From: JBECKQ01 sp040235375
GTDB taxonomy: Bacteria; Planctomycetota; Phycisphaerae; UBA1845
Assembly (NCBI GenBank): GCA_040235375.1
Contig: JBECKQ010000047.1
Location: forward strand, 1-12,882
Reading direction: 5' to 3'
Length of the DNA stretch: 12,882 bases
Below are positions 6,845-12,882 of this stretch, in pieces. Numbering within the stretch: the stretch's first letter is position 1; the number at the start of each line of letters is the position of its first letter. A program made the translations under genes and the position numbers. Under the pieces are notes generated by a model that searched no databases, was not told where the DNA came from, and saw nothing but the letters and a program-made list of their open reading frames with translations.

Positions 6845-7084
6845 TCGAAACGGCGGGTTGAAGCTTGCCGGCGATCGATGCGGAAGGGGCGCGTTCGGCT
6901 GTCGATATCTTGTGTCCGATAATCTGTTTTGGCTGGGACGGCGAGGCCCAGAGGGGTGTCCGGTGCGGCGGGCGTGGAAAACGAGCAATCACCGCGGGCC
7001 GGACATTTAAGTGTCGAGATAATGGCCAGGGCAGAGGGAAGGCAGGGGAGTTGCGCCTGGGGAGGCGAGGCCAGCGACGTTCGG

Positions 7085-7189
7085 CCCCGGACTCGCGTCC
7101 GGGGTTCTGATGCGGGACGCCGCGTCGAGACGGCATGGGGATCAGAACCCCCCACGCCAGTGGGGGGCGCGAATGTCAGTGGCATTCGC
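7085..7189. repeat. Cluster of nested perfect palindromes
   Basis: Four inverted repeats overlap or abut. CCCCGGAC-tcgc-GTCCGGGG (7085-7104) has an 8-bp stem. GGTTCTGAT (7103-7111) pairs with ATCAGAACC (7141-7149) over 9 bp. CCCCCCAC-gcca-GTGGGGGG (7148-7167) has an 8-bp stem. GCGAATG (7169-7175) pairs with CATTCGC (7183-7189) over 7 bp. Adjacent stems share one or two bases, so not all can be fully formed at once; they form a chain of hairpins with one long outer stem in the middle. Confidence 0.8.
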
Positions 7190-7217
7190 CGCGGCGAGGC
7201 CGTGGACACGAGCGGAG

Positions 7218-7248
7218 CACTGCTCGAAGAGCGGTGGCGCGCGGGGAG
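7218..7248 (+). repeat. Dispersed CACTGCTCGA motif, copy 2
   Basis: CACTGCTC (7218-7225) and GAGCGGTG (7229-7236) form an imperfect hairpin with a GAA loop, followed by GCGCGCGGGGAG. Related copies are at 2124-2155 and 11133-11163. The 3' end of this copy supplies the GGGGAG that serves as ribosome binding site of the K-like gene. Confidence 0.6.
7243..7248 (+). promoter_or_regulatory. Ribosome binding site deciding the K-like start
   Basis: GGGGAG ends 7 nt before ATG 7256. This favours 7256 over the internal ATG 7376, which has no such site but would give a leader of ordinary length (8 residues). Confidence 0.55.
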
Positions 7249-7255
7249 AGGGGGA

Positions 7256-10200
7256 ATGGCGGATGGGGACACGATCGTTCAGCGGAAGCGGATGTGCATG
7301 GTGACGCGCGAGGGACATACGCGGTTGAGGCACAGGACGCCTGGGGCGGATGGACGCGCAGCCGCAGCGGCGCGGATGGGGACCCGGGACCGGCGCGGCG
7401 TGGTGCTGATCCTGGTCGTGGCGATTCTGGGCATTCTGTTTGTCGTCGGCGTGGCGCTGCTCAACACGGTCACGTTCTCGACGAAGACAATTGACGCGGA
7501 GCGGGTCGATCGCGAGAACCGCTCGGCGCTCACGGCGGTGGAATCGGTCGTCGACGACGTGCTGGCTGACGGATTCGTCGGCAAGGACGGAATTCCCTAC
7601 AGCATTCCGGACATCGAGACGGCCCGCCTGGATGACATCCGTTCGAACGGAAGTGTGTTCGCAATTCAGCAGGATCCGACGAAAAGGGAATGGGACGTTC
7701 GGCTGCCGGCCTATGGCGAGATTCCGGGCGTGCACACGTGGATCGACCTGAGTGAGCCGGTTGAAGAAGAGGACCCGACCGTATCGAATCCGACCTGCGA
7801 AGTTCCCCTGTATTCGAATCTGAAGTTCGCGATGGAGCGAAAGGCGAGCGCCGATCCGCGGACAGTGCAGATGGTGGACGACGACGGCGATGGCTTGCCG
7901 AACTTCTACGACCCCGACGCGCGACTTCAGGATCTGCGTCTAGACGCGCTGACCTCCCGGCCGGACAACCTGCGCATCATGGATGCGGACGGCGACGGGA
8001 TACCGGATTCCTACGCGATGAAGCTCGGTCCGGAAATGCTGTCGCCGGACCTGCATCGTGCATTGGCCGATCGTTTGCGGGATCCGAACTACGACTTGGG
8101 GAACCCGGGGCGCGATCCGGACGCGCTGTACGTGTCGCTGAAGATCGTTCCGCACGGAGCGATGGTGAATCTGAACACGCGGCTGCCCGTCGTTCCGGGG
8201 CAGACGGACTACCCGGACGTGCTGCTGGGGAGCCTGCTCGGGTATCAGCCGGTGATGTACAGCACGCTGGCGGGCAGACTCCAGTCGCGATATTTGCCGC
8301 AGCCTGAGGAGTGGGCGCTGCGTAACCGGGGAAGCCTGGTGGTGCCGCGCTCGCGGCCGCTCACGCACCTGGTTTACGATCTGACGGAGGAGCTGCTGCT
8401 GCCGCATACGATCCTGAGCGGTACGCCGGACCCGGCGCAGCTCCGCGACTCCGGAAACCTGCAATGGTGGCTTTATGATCCGGCGTCGCTGGGCGACTAC
8501 AGCGCCTCCAAGTGGCGACAACTGCTGCACGCGACGAGCGGGATCGGCTACTACGATCTGAATCATACGCTGACGACCCAGAGCCACGACGACAACCTGA
8601 TCCGCAGCGGATACGGCGTTGATCCGGCGACGGGGGCGGGCCCGGAGATGGACTGGGTCGAGCAAATGAAAGCCCACAATTTCGAGTGGGTGAACTACCC
8701 GGATTATCTCCCGCCTGGCGATCCGCGCAAGGGCCATCTGAAGTTCTCTTTCGCGTACTTCGGTACGAACCGGCCAGGGGCGATGCCGTCGCCCGCCGGC
8801 TGGCTGCCGCCCGGTCAGACGTTGGGAGTTCTCGAGGGGGCCAGCATTCCGGTGGATCCGAACGATGCGTACCAGAAGCTGGTGCGAACGGTTCAGGACA
8901 CGTTCATCCTGATGCTGCGGAATTACGCGGGCCTCGTGGATTTCAACGGCGACGGCCGAATCGATCCACCCGGGGCCCCGCTCGTGACTGGGATGACGTA
9001 TGGCGACAACATGATCATTTCGCTGACGGCGGCATCGCTGAAGGCCAACCTGCTGGACTTCGCGGACGGGCCCGGGGGTGGTCCGCGGGTGTTGAACGAA
9101 GTCACGGTTCGCGACTGGCGAACGGGACTGCCGTACCCGAATCCGACGAACCCCATGAAGGTGTTTGGCCTCGAACGGCAGCCGTACATTACGGAGGTGT
9201 ACGTTAAGGAAGTATTGGCTGCGGGAGGCCCCCAAGGCGGGACGCGGCTGGACAGTAAAAAAACGGTGTTTGCCATCGAGTTGTATAACCCGTACGACAC
9301 GCCGATGGATATGACCGGTTACGAGATTACGGACCTGAACCTAAACGACGGTGATGTGCCGGCTTTCATGAACGACACCGGACAGAAGCTCGACAGGTTC
9401 AAGAACGCCTCCTTGAATGGGAATACGATTCCTGCCAACGGTTTTGCGGTATTCACCGGCTACAGCAAGACGACAACAGGGGTACCCGACGCAACGAATG
9501 TGCAGCCCGACGCCTTGATCGGCCCGAAGAGCGTGATTGCGCTGGTCCGCCAAGTCGGTTGGACGACGCCGCAGCCGGTCGTAGTCGATGAGGTGGACAT
9601 GCAGTCGCCTGATATCACTGACCCGGCGGGGAATCAGGTGACGGCGCCGATCGTCCCGGACACGACGGTCCCCGCCACCGGCGCAGAGATTTCGATCCAG
9701 CGGGATACGACGGGCGCCGATCCTTCCCTTGGTTCTTTGCCCATGTGGCGATTTCCCGTGCCGAAGTACACGTACTTCAAGGATGATCCCAAGAAGCCGA
9801 CAGTTGGCAAGAGCAACGAAAACAACAAAGAGACGATCCAGCGGCAGATACGTTCCGTGCACATTGACTTCGCCGACCAGGCAGGTCTTCGTGACGCATT
9901 CCCGACCGTGGGCACGATGCTGCTGCTGATGCGGCATGCCAACCTCTTCGACCCCACTCAGCCCGCGGGCAAGCAGTACGTTCCGTTCAACCACGTCGGG
10001 CCCACCGGTGCCGGCAGCCTGATGGCGCTGGAGTCTGACCAGATCGATAACGGCCGAATGCCGGTGTTTGATACCGCTGGCGAGTATCGAGGCGCGTTGC
10101 CATCGAATGACGTCGGCGCGCAGCAGGGGATCGAGGCGCTGCCATGGGGGCAGTTGATCTATGACTACTTTACGGCACTGCCGCTGCAATACGAGGATCC

Positions 10201-11095
10201 CACCTCCGCGCCCACGCCGGACGAGTATTTGAAGCGTCAGGGCCAGCCGCCGGTGGACATGGACGGCATGCGCGTGTCCGGGCGCATTGACATCAACGCC
10301 GCGCCGTGGGCCGTGATGGCGGGGCTTCCGTACGTGCCGATCGACAGCTTGAAGCTGCCGGATGCGATGAAGTTGAAGATCGTGAGGGCATTGTACGCCG
10401 ACCATACGGCCACCCCGCCGACGAGATACTGGCAGAACGATCCGATTCTTCCACCGGGATCGCGGCAGCCTTCGGAGATCGGCCGCGAGCTGGCCCAAGC
10501 GATCGTGGCCTATCGCGATGCACGGAAGATCCCGACGCAAGACAAGCTGTTGGCGAACTACAAGGCCGACGACTTCACGCCTTATCGGAGCCCGCTACCG
10601 AACGGCATTGCACCGCGGTTTCGGCGCGGGTATGGCTTCGTCACGGTGGGCGAGCTGTTGAACGTGCGGCCGGTGCCGGACCCGCCGCTGACTGTGCCGG
10701 GGCCCGGCCTGTGGGCGTACAGTATCGACGACCAGGCGGTCGCGACCGGTGCATGGTTCGAAGCGAACGGCTGGCCCGGCACGGGCACGGCGCCGGGTTA
10801 CATCACGGCGGTATCGCGGATGGTGGCGCTGTCGGAGTGGGTGACGACGAAATCGCACGTATTCACGGTCTACGGGACGATCCGCGGGCAGTACGCCGAC
10901 GTGGGCAACGACGGCAACCTCTCATCGGTCACAAGCGAGGCGGATGCCGAGAAGGCCAGCCAGCGGGAGGTTGACCAGCGGGCGATCTACTTCCAGACAA
11001 CGGTCGATCGACTGCCGGCGGTGTTCCCCGGGGGCCGGCCGGAGCGCGTGGGCTCGCGGTACATCGGAGCGTACTCGGACGTTCGGTCGCGGTAG
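7256..11095 (+). CDS. Giant type II secretion K-like (GspK-like) pseudopilin
   Basis: Predicted 1279-residue prepilin-like protein. The cleavage region DRRG|VVLILVVAILGILFVV (Gly48) lacks Glu5, which is the hallmark of GspK, the tip subunit whose missing Glu5 caps the pseudopilus. GspK-like features continue. MVNLNTR (about 303-309) and GRIDINAAPWAVMAGLP (about 1010-1026) match the 'N-x-N-T/A' entry of the helical GspK domain. GYGFVTVGELLNV near 1125-1137 matches the conserved segment that follows it. Aspartate loops DDDGDGLPN (208-216), DADGDGIPD (243-251) and DFNGDGRID (562-570) resemble calcium-binding EF/thrombospondin-3 loops. IELYNPYDTPMDMTGYEI (674-691) with TIPANGFAVF (724-733) resembles a lamin-tail domain. 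GspK is usually about 320 residues. ATG 7376 (8-residue leader) is the alternative start. It closes the pseudopilin cluster. Confidence 0.85.
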   Translation: MADGDTIVQRKRMCMVTREGHTRLRHRTPGADGRAAAAARMGTRDRRGVVLILVVAILGILFVVGVALLNTVTFSTKTIDAERVDRENRSALTAVESVVDDVLADGFVGKDGIPYSIPDIETARLDDIRSNGSVFAIQQDPTKREWDVRLPAYGEIPGVHTWIDLSEPVEEEDPTVSNPTCEVPLYSNLKFAMERKASADPRTVQMVDDDGDGLPNFYDPDARLQDLRLDALTSRPDNLRIMDADGDGIPDSYAMKLGPEMLSPDLHRALADRLRDPNYDLGNPGRDPDALYVSLKIVPHGAMVNLNTRLPVVPGQTDYPDVLLGSLLGYQPVMYSTLAGRLQSRYLPQPEEWALRNRGSLVVPRSRPLTHLVYDLTEELLLPHTILSGTPDPAQLRDSGNLQWWLYDPASLGDYSASKWRQLLHATSGIGYYDLNHTLTTQSHDDNLIRSGYGVDPATGAGPEMDWVEQMKAHNFEWVNYPDYLPPGDPRKGHLKFSFAYFGTNRPGAMPSPAGWLPPGQTLGVLEGASIPVDPNDAYQKLVRTVQDTFILMLRNYAGLVDFNGDGRIDPPGAPLVTGMTYGDNMIISLTAASLKANLLDFADGPGGGPRVLNEVTVRDWRTGLPYPNPTNPMKVFGLERQPYITEVYVKEVLAAGGPQGGTRLDSKKTVFAIELYNPYDTPMDMTGYEITDLNLNDGDVPAFMNDTGQKLDRFKNASLNGNTIPANGFAVFTGYSKTTTGVPDATNVQPDALIGPKSVIALVRQVGWTTPQPVVVDEVDMQSPDITDPAGNQVTAPIVPDTTVPATGAEISIQRDTTGADPSLGSLPMWRFPVPKYTYFKDDPKKPTVGKSNENNKETIQRQIRSVHIDFADQAGLRDAFPTVGTMLLLMRHANLFDPTQPAGKQYVPFNHVGPTGAGSLMALESDQIDNGRMPVFDTAGEYRGALPSNDVGAQQGIEALPWGQLIYDYFTALPLQYEDPTSAPTPDEYLKRQGQPPVDMDGMRVSGRIDINAAPWAVMAGLPYVPIDSLKLPDAMKLKIVRALYADHTATPPTRYWQNDPILPPGSRQPSEIGRELAQAIVAYRDARKIPTQDKLLANYKADDFTPYRSPLPNGIAPRFRRGYGFVTVGELLNVRPVPDPPLTVPGPGLWAYSIDDQAVATGAWFEANGWPGTGTAPGYITAVSRMVALSEWVTTKSHVFTVYGTIRGQYADVGNDGNLSSVTSEADAEKASQREVDQRAIYFQTTVDRLPAVFPGGRPERVGSRYIGAYSDVRSR

Positions 11096-11117
11096 TCGGA
11101 GTCTGTTTGTAGGCCTG

Positions 11118-11136
11118 ATTGCCCGCGCGGGGCAAT
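11118..11136 (+). terminator. Hairpin after the pseudopilin cluster, possible terminator
   Basis: ATTGCCC (11118-11124) and GGGCAAT (11130-11136) form a perfect 7-bp stem with loop GCGCG, 23 nt after the K-like stop codon. No T-run follows, so intrinsic termination is doubtful; it may instead stabilise the mRNA 3' end or simply belong to the repeat element that starts at 11133. Confidence 0.3.
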
Positions 11137-11163
11137 GCTCGACAAAGCGGGGCACGCCGGAGG
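11133..11163 (+). repeat. Dispersed CACTGCTCGA motif, copy 3
   Basis: CAATGCTCGA, a 4-nt spacer and GCGGGGCACGCCGGAGG match copies 1 (2124) and 2 (7218) in order and composition: CAMTGCTCGA, 3-5 nt, then a GC-rich GGCRCGC segment and a GGAG-like end. It lies just after the end of the pseudopilin cluster. Confidence 0.55.
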
Positions 11164-11344
11164 CGGGAGTTGGACGGACCCGGCGACGGATGTGTGTTCG
11201 CAGCGCCGGTGGGCGCAAGCCGCAAGGCGTCAGTGTCCGGAAACATATCGGGTAAAGCCGGAGGGACCGATGTGCGGACGCGATCGGCCGAACTCCCGGG
11301 AAAATTGACCATTCGCCGCCGTTGCTGTCCGATCTTATGTGGGG

Positions 11345-11366
11345 GAGCCGGCGGCGTTGCTGGCTC
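11345..11366. promoter_or_regulatory. Inverted repeat at the -35 region of the Cys-rich gene
   Basis: GAGCCGGC (11345-11352) and GCTGGCTC (11359-11366) are complementary at 7 of 8 positions, the eighth being a G-T pair, with a 6-nt spacer. It ends 17 nt before the -10 box, so it occupies the place of a -35 element. An operator or activator site is possible; a chance palindrome in GC-rich DNA is the alternative. Confidence 0.35.
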
Positions 11367-11380
11367 AGGCAGGGCACGGC

Positions 11381-11389
11381 TGGTATAAT
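11381..11389 (+). promoter_or_regulatory. Extended -10 promoter of the Cys-rich repeat gene
   Basis: TGGTATAAT is a perfect extended -10 (TGn plus TATAAT). It is the only TATAAT I noticed in otherwise GC-rich intergenic sequence. No good -35 (TTGACA-like) lies 16-18 nt upstream, as is usual for extended -10 promoters. Transcription would start near 11396 and give a leader of about 135 nt before ATG 11531. Confidence 0.55.
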
Positions 11390-11490
11390 GACCGCCTCAA
11401 ACCGGCATAAGAGGCCGCGCCGGCACTCGCTGGGGAAACGGGTGCGCAGCGCGAAGGTCGGACGCTGGGGGTACGGGAAAGAAGTCAGAC

Positions 11491-11510
11491 CACCTCCGAG
11501 GGGTGCTTTT
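11491..11510 (+). promoter_or_regulatory. 5' leader hairpin followed by a U-run
   Basis: CACCTC-CGA-GGGGTG (11491-11505; 6 bp including one G-U pair) is followed by CTTTT and ends 10 nt before the ribosome binding site. The arrangement resembles a short attenuator-type terminator. The stem is short and the U-run has only four bases, so this is weak. Confidence 0.25.
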
Positions 11511-11520
11511 CGAAAAAGAT

Positions 11521-11525
11521 GGGAG
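11521..11525 (+). promoter_or_regulatory. Ribosome binding site of the Cys-rich repeat gene
   Basis: GGGAG lies 5 nt before ATG 11531. It selects this start over the in-frame ATG at 11519, which overlaps the site itself and would add MGVN before the signal peptide. Confidence 0.7.
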
Positions 11526-11530
11526 TAAAC

Positions 11531-12882
11531 ATGCGCGCCAGTATCAAGCTGACACCGAGGCTTCTGTGTAGTCTGATGGCCGCCGGCCTGTTCGCGGCTG
11601 GCGCGGTCGCGTGGGCCCAGACGCGCGAAAGCGGGGCGGTCAAGGCGCCGAGTTTGAACGAGGCAGACGCCGCCGCGGAGTCATTCATGACGCCGGTTCC
11701 CCGCCGGCCGGAGTATGAGCAGATTCCGCAGGAGCCGCCCGAGTTCACGTTCCGCGACGGCGTGCTGCGTGACAGCGAGTGCTGCCCGGTGGGGGGGCCC
11801 GATAACCCGTTCCAGATTCAGAACTTTTACGTGGGCAACGTCGTGCGGGTGTACGAGCCGCAGATGCTGAACAGCTTCGACGTGGAGCTGATGTGCGATT
11901 CGTTCTTCCAGAGCTGTCCGGTCACCGCGAACGTCACGTTCATGGTGTACCGTCGAGATTGCGACGGGCAATACCGGCCGGTCGTGATCAGGGTTCGGCA
12001 ATTGTCGATTACGGAGGGCTGGCACTATTACAACTCCGGGATCCTCAACCTGCAGTTGACGCCGACGGTGGACTGCAACGGTAATCCGGTGACGACGTTT
12101 TATTCGTTCGGCGTCGGGGTATCGACGCCGCCGATCACTCCGGGGCGCGATTCCGACGTGTACCCGCAGGATTTCTGCGGTGTCGGATATATCACCGGTA
12201 GCTGGTCGATCTCGGGGGTGCCGCCGCCGCCCGGCGACACGCAAGCTCGTCCGATGGGGCCGAATGTGCAGTCCGGCGTGTGGTCCATGCGCTACTGCTT
12301 CCAGTCGCCGCCGGGGGCGTGCTGCCTGCCTGATGACACGTGCCAGATGTTCGACAATAAGGCGGACTGCGAGGCGCTGGGGGGGAGCTTCACCGCGGCG
12401 AGTGTGTCGTGCAGTGACATTGAGTGTCCGCTGCCGAAGGGCGCGTGCTGTTACGGGTTGGAGACGTGCGAGTACGTGAACGAGTATCGCTGCGATGACC
12501 TGATCGGGACGTGGACGCAGGATCAGCATTGCACGCCGTTTAACCCGTGCAGGTACGTCGGCGCGTGCTGCCAGGTCGACGGCAGTTGCGACGACGAGAT
12601 GACGTTTGACGAGTGCACGGCGCTGGATGGTGTATACGAAGGGGATCATACGCAGTGCCCGACGGTGTCGTGTACGCCGCGCGGGGCCTGCTGTCTGGTG
12701 GGTGGGACCTGCGAGGTCCGCGTCGAATCGAACTGCACACCGGTCGACGGCGAATATCAGGGTGATGGCACGCACTGCGAGCCTATTGCGCCGTGCGATA
12801 CGACGCTCGGGGCCTGCTGCTACTACGACGGGAGCTGCGCCCGCGTCACGGAGTACGAGTGCGCGAACAATCCAACGGGCAC
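11531..12882 (+). CDS. Secreted Cys-rich 'GACC' repeat protein (3' end outside window)
   Basis: Partial gene: 450 codons, open to the window end. The N-terminus is a Sec signal peptide (Arg2, Lys6 and Arg10, hydrophobic core about 11-26, AWA|Q cleavage near 29/30). A low-complexity acidic linker follows to about 75, then a beta-rich region (about 76-260) with CC at 84-85 and further cysteines. From residue 262 come tandem units, each opening with GACC, at 262, 304, 344, 385 and 427. Unit 1 has cysteines at 264, 265, 271, 280, 294 and 299, and the same six-cysteine pattern recurs. Expected location is the envelope or outside, stabilised by disulfides. I recall this repeat type as frequent in Phycisphaerae-like planctomycetes without a known function. 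It has its own promoter and may be a client of the adjacent pseudopilin-type machine, which is a positional inference only. Confidence 0.9.
   Translation, partial: MRASIKLTPRLLCSLMAAGLFAAGAVAWAQTRESGAVKAPSLNEADAAAESFMTPVPRRPEYEQIPQEPPEFTFRDGVLRDSECCPVGGPDNPFQIQNFYVGNVVRVYEPQMLNSFDVELMCDSFFQSCPVTANVTFMVYRRDCDGQYRPVVIRVRQLSITEGWHYYNSGILNLQLTPTVDCNGNPVTTFYSFGVGVSTPPITPGRDSDVYPQDFCGVGYITGSWSISGVPPPPGDTQARPMGPNVQSGVWSMRYCFQSPPGACCLPDDTCQMFDNKADCEALGGSFTAASVSCSDIECPLPKGACCYGLETCEYVNEYRCDDLIGTWTQDQHCTPFNPCRYVGACCQVDGSCDDEMTFDECTALDGVYEGDHTQCPTVSCTPRGACCLVGGTCEVRVESNCTPVDGEYQGDGTHCEPIAPCDTTLGACCYYDGSCARVTEYECANNPTG
12314..12882 (+). repeat. Tandem six-cysteine GACC repeat region
   Basis: Five repeat units start at 12314, 12440, 12560, 12683 and 12809, with spacing of 40-42 codons; the fifth is cut by the window end. 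The pattern is GACC, 5 residues, C, 7-8 residues, C, then about 13 residues with a G-x-(Y/F/W) turn, C, 4 or 5 residues, C. DNA identity between units is modest, so the repeats are diversified rather than freshly duplicated. Confidence 0.85.

Larger units (their letters stand above)
6845..7255. other. Intergenic region between the J-like and K-like genes
   Basis: These 411 nt have no recognisable gene. The K-like frame is open back to 6929, but the translation of that part is low-complexity and crosses several palindromes, so I treat it as non-coding. The first half contains a possible weak promoter: GATAAT at 6918-6923 with TTCGGC 18 nt upstream, not convincing. The second half (7085-7248) is dense in perfect inverted repeats and a copy of the dispersed CACTGCTCGA motif. 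No T-run terminator was found after the J-like stop. Confidence 0.6.
11096..11530. other. Intergenic region with hairpins and promoter before the Cys-rich gene
   Basis: These 435 nt contain no credible gene. From left to right: a hairpin at 11118-11136 overlapping the third dispersed-motif copy; a stretch (about 11165-11340) with short inverted repeats such as CCGAT/ATCGG but no clear signal; an inverted repeat at 11345-11366; an extended -10 promoter at 11381-11389; and a 5' leader of roughly 135 nt with several possible stems. The leader stems are CCGGC/GCCGG (11402-11406 with 11419-11423), GCACTC/GGGTGC beginning at 11423, and CACCTC/GGGGTG (11491-11505). Confidence 0.6.

Noticed and set aside
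6894..6923. TTCGGC and GATAAT (18-nt spacing) as a promoter before the K-like gene.
   Set aside because: The -35 is poor, and a lone GATAAT in 400 nt of intergenic DNA is weak evidence; it remains only a possibility.
6929..7255. Extension of the K-like coding region back to 6929.
   Set aside because: It crosses several perfect palindromes, has no ribosome binding site, and would place the membrane helix near residue 158.
7940..10540. Long open frames on the minus strand within the K-like gene.
   Set aside because: They have Arg/His-rich translations without recognisable motifs, and the + strand carries GspK-like features throughout.
11423..11500. Fragments resembling a cobalamin riboswitch (GGGAAACGGGTG and AAGTCAGACCACCT) in the leader of the Cys-rich gene.
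   Set aside because: The intervening conserved core, including a GCCACTG box and the second half of the GGTG pairing region, is missing and the spacing is too short. A covariance search would be needed to revive it.
11681..12775. A long open frame on the minus strand opposite the Cys-rich gene.
   Set aside because: It is rich in Arg and His as expected for an antisense shadow of GC-rich coding DNA. The + strand frame has a signal peptide and regular Cys repeats.

Overview
The window is GC-rich DNA with seven genes, all on the + strand and tightly packed. The most likely source is a member of the Planctomycetota (possibly the Phycisphaerae side). That placement is inference: it rests on large pilin-like proteins with a GFTLVELLVV-type N-terminus, on a Cys-rich 'GACC' repeat protein of a kind I remember as common in that phylum, and on many short palindromic intergenic elements. 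No rRNA or housekeeping gene is present to confirm it.

Layout. Positions 63-11095 hold six consecutive genes for pilin-like (pseudopilin) proteins. Their N-terminal signatures and order match the canonical type II secretion (T2SS) set G-H-I-J-K, with a second G-like gene in front: G-like (63-1082), G-like (1085-1954), H-like (1961-3085), I/V-like (3567-5093), J-like (5102-6844) and a very large K-like protein without Glu5 (7256-11095). The first three genes are spaced by only 2 and 6 nt. The last three are separated by repeat- and palindrome-rich junctions. The proteins are far larger than their T2SS counterparts: the I-, J- and K-like proteins have about 509, 580 and 1280 residues, against family norms of roughly 120-130, 200 and 320. 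The K-like protein also carries aspartate-rich calcium-loop-like motifs and a segment resembling a lamin-tail domain.

After a 435-nt intergenic region with a good extended -10 promoter comes a seventh gene (11531 to the window end, incomplete). It encodes a Sec-exported protein with a beta-rich N-terminal region and at least five six-cysteine repeats of about 41 residues. It could be a surface protein or a substrate of the adjacent secretion machine; the link rests on position only.

How the genes may work together (inference): the two G-like proteins could form the pseudopilus shaft, and the H/I/J/K-like proteins its initiating tip, with the oversized ectodomains determining what the tip contacts. 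The prepilin peptidase, ATPase, platform protein and secretin are not in this window.

The most unusual DNA is non-coding. A 64-bp palindrome at 3212-3275 folds as an exact three-way junction and is flanked by purine-rich heptamer arrays. An octamer repeat overlaps the I/J stop-start junction. A dispersed motif (core CAMTGCTCGA) occurs three times, once inside the coding leader of the H-like gene.
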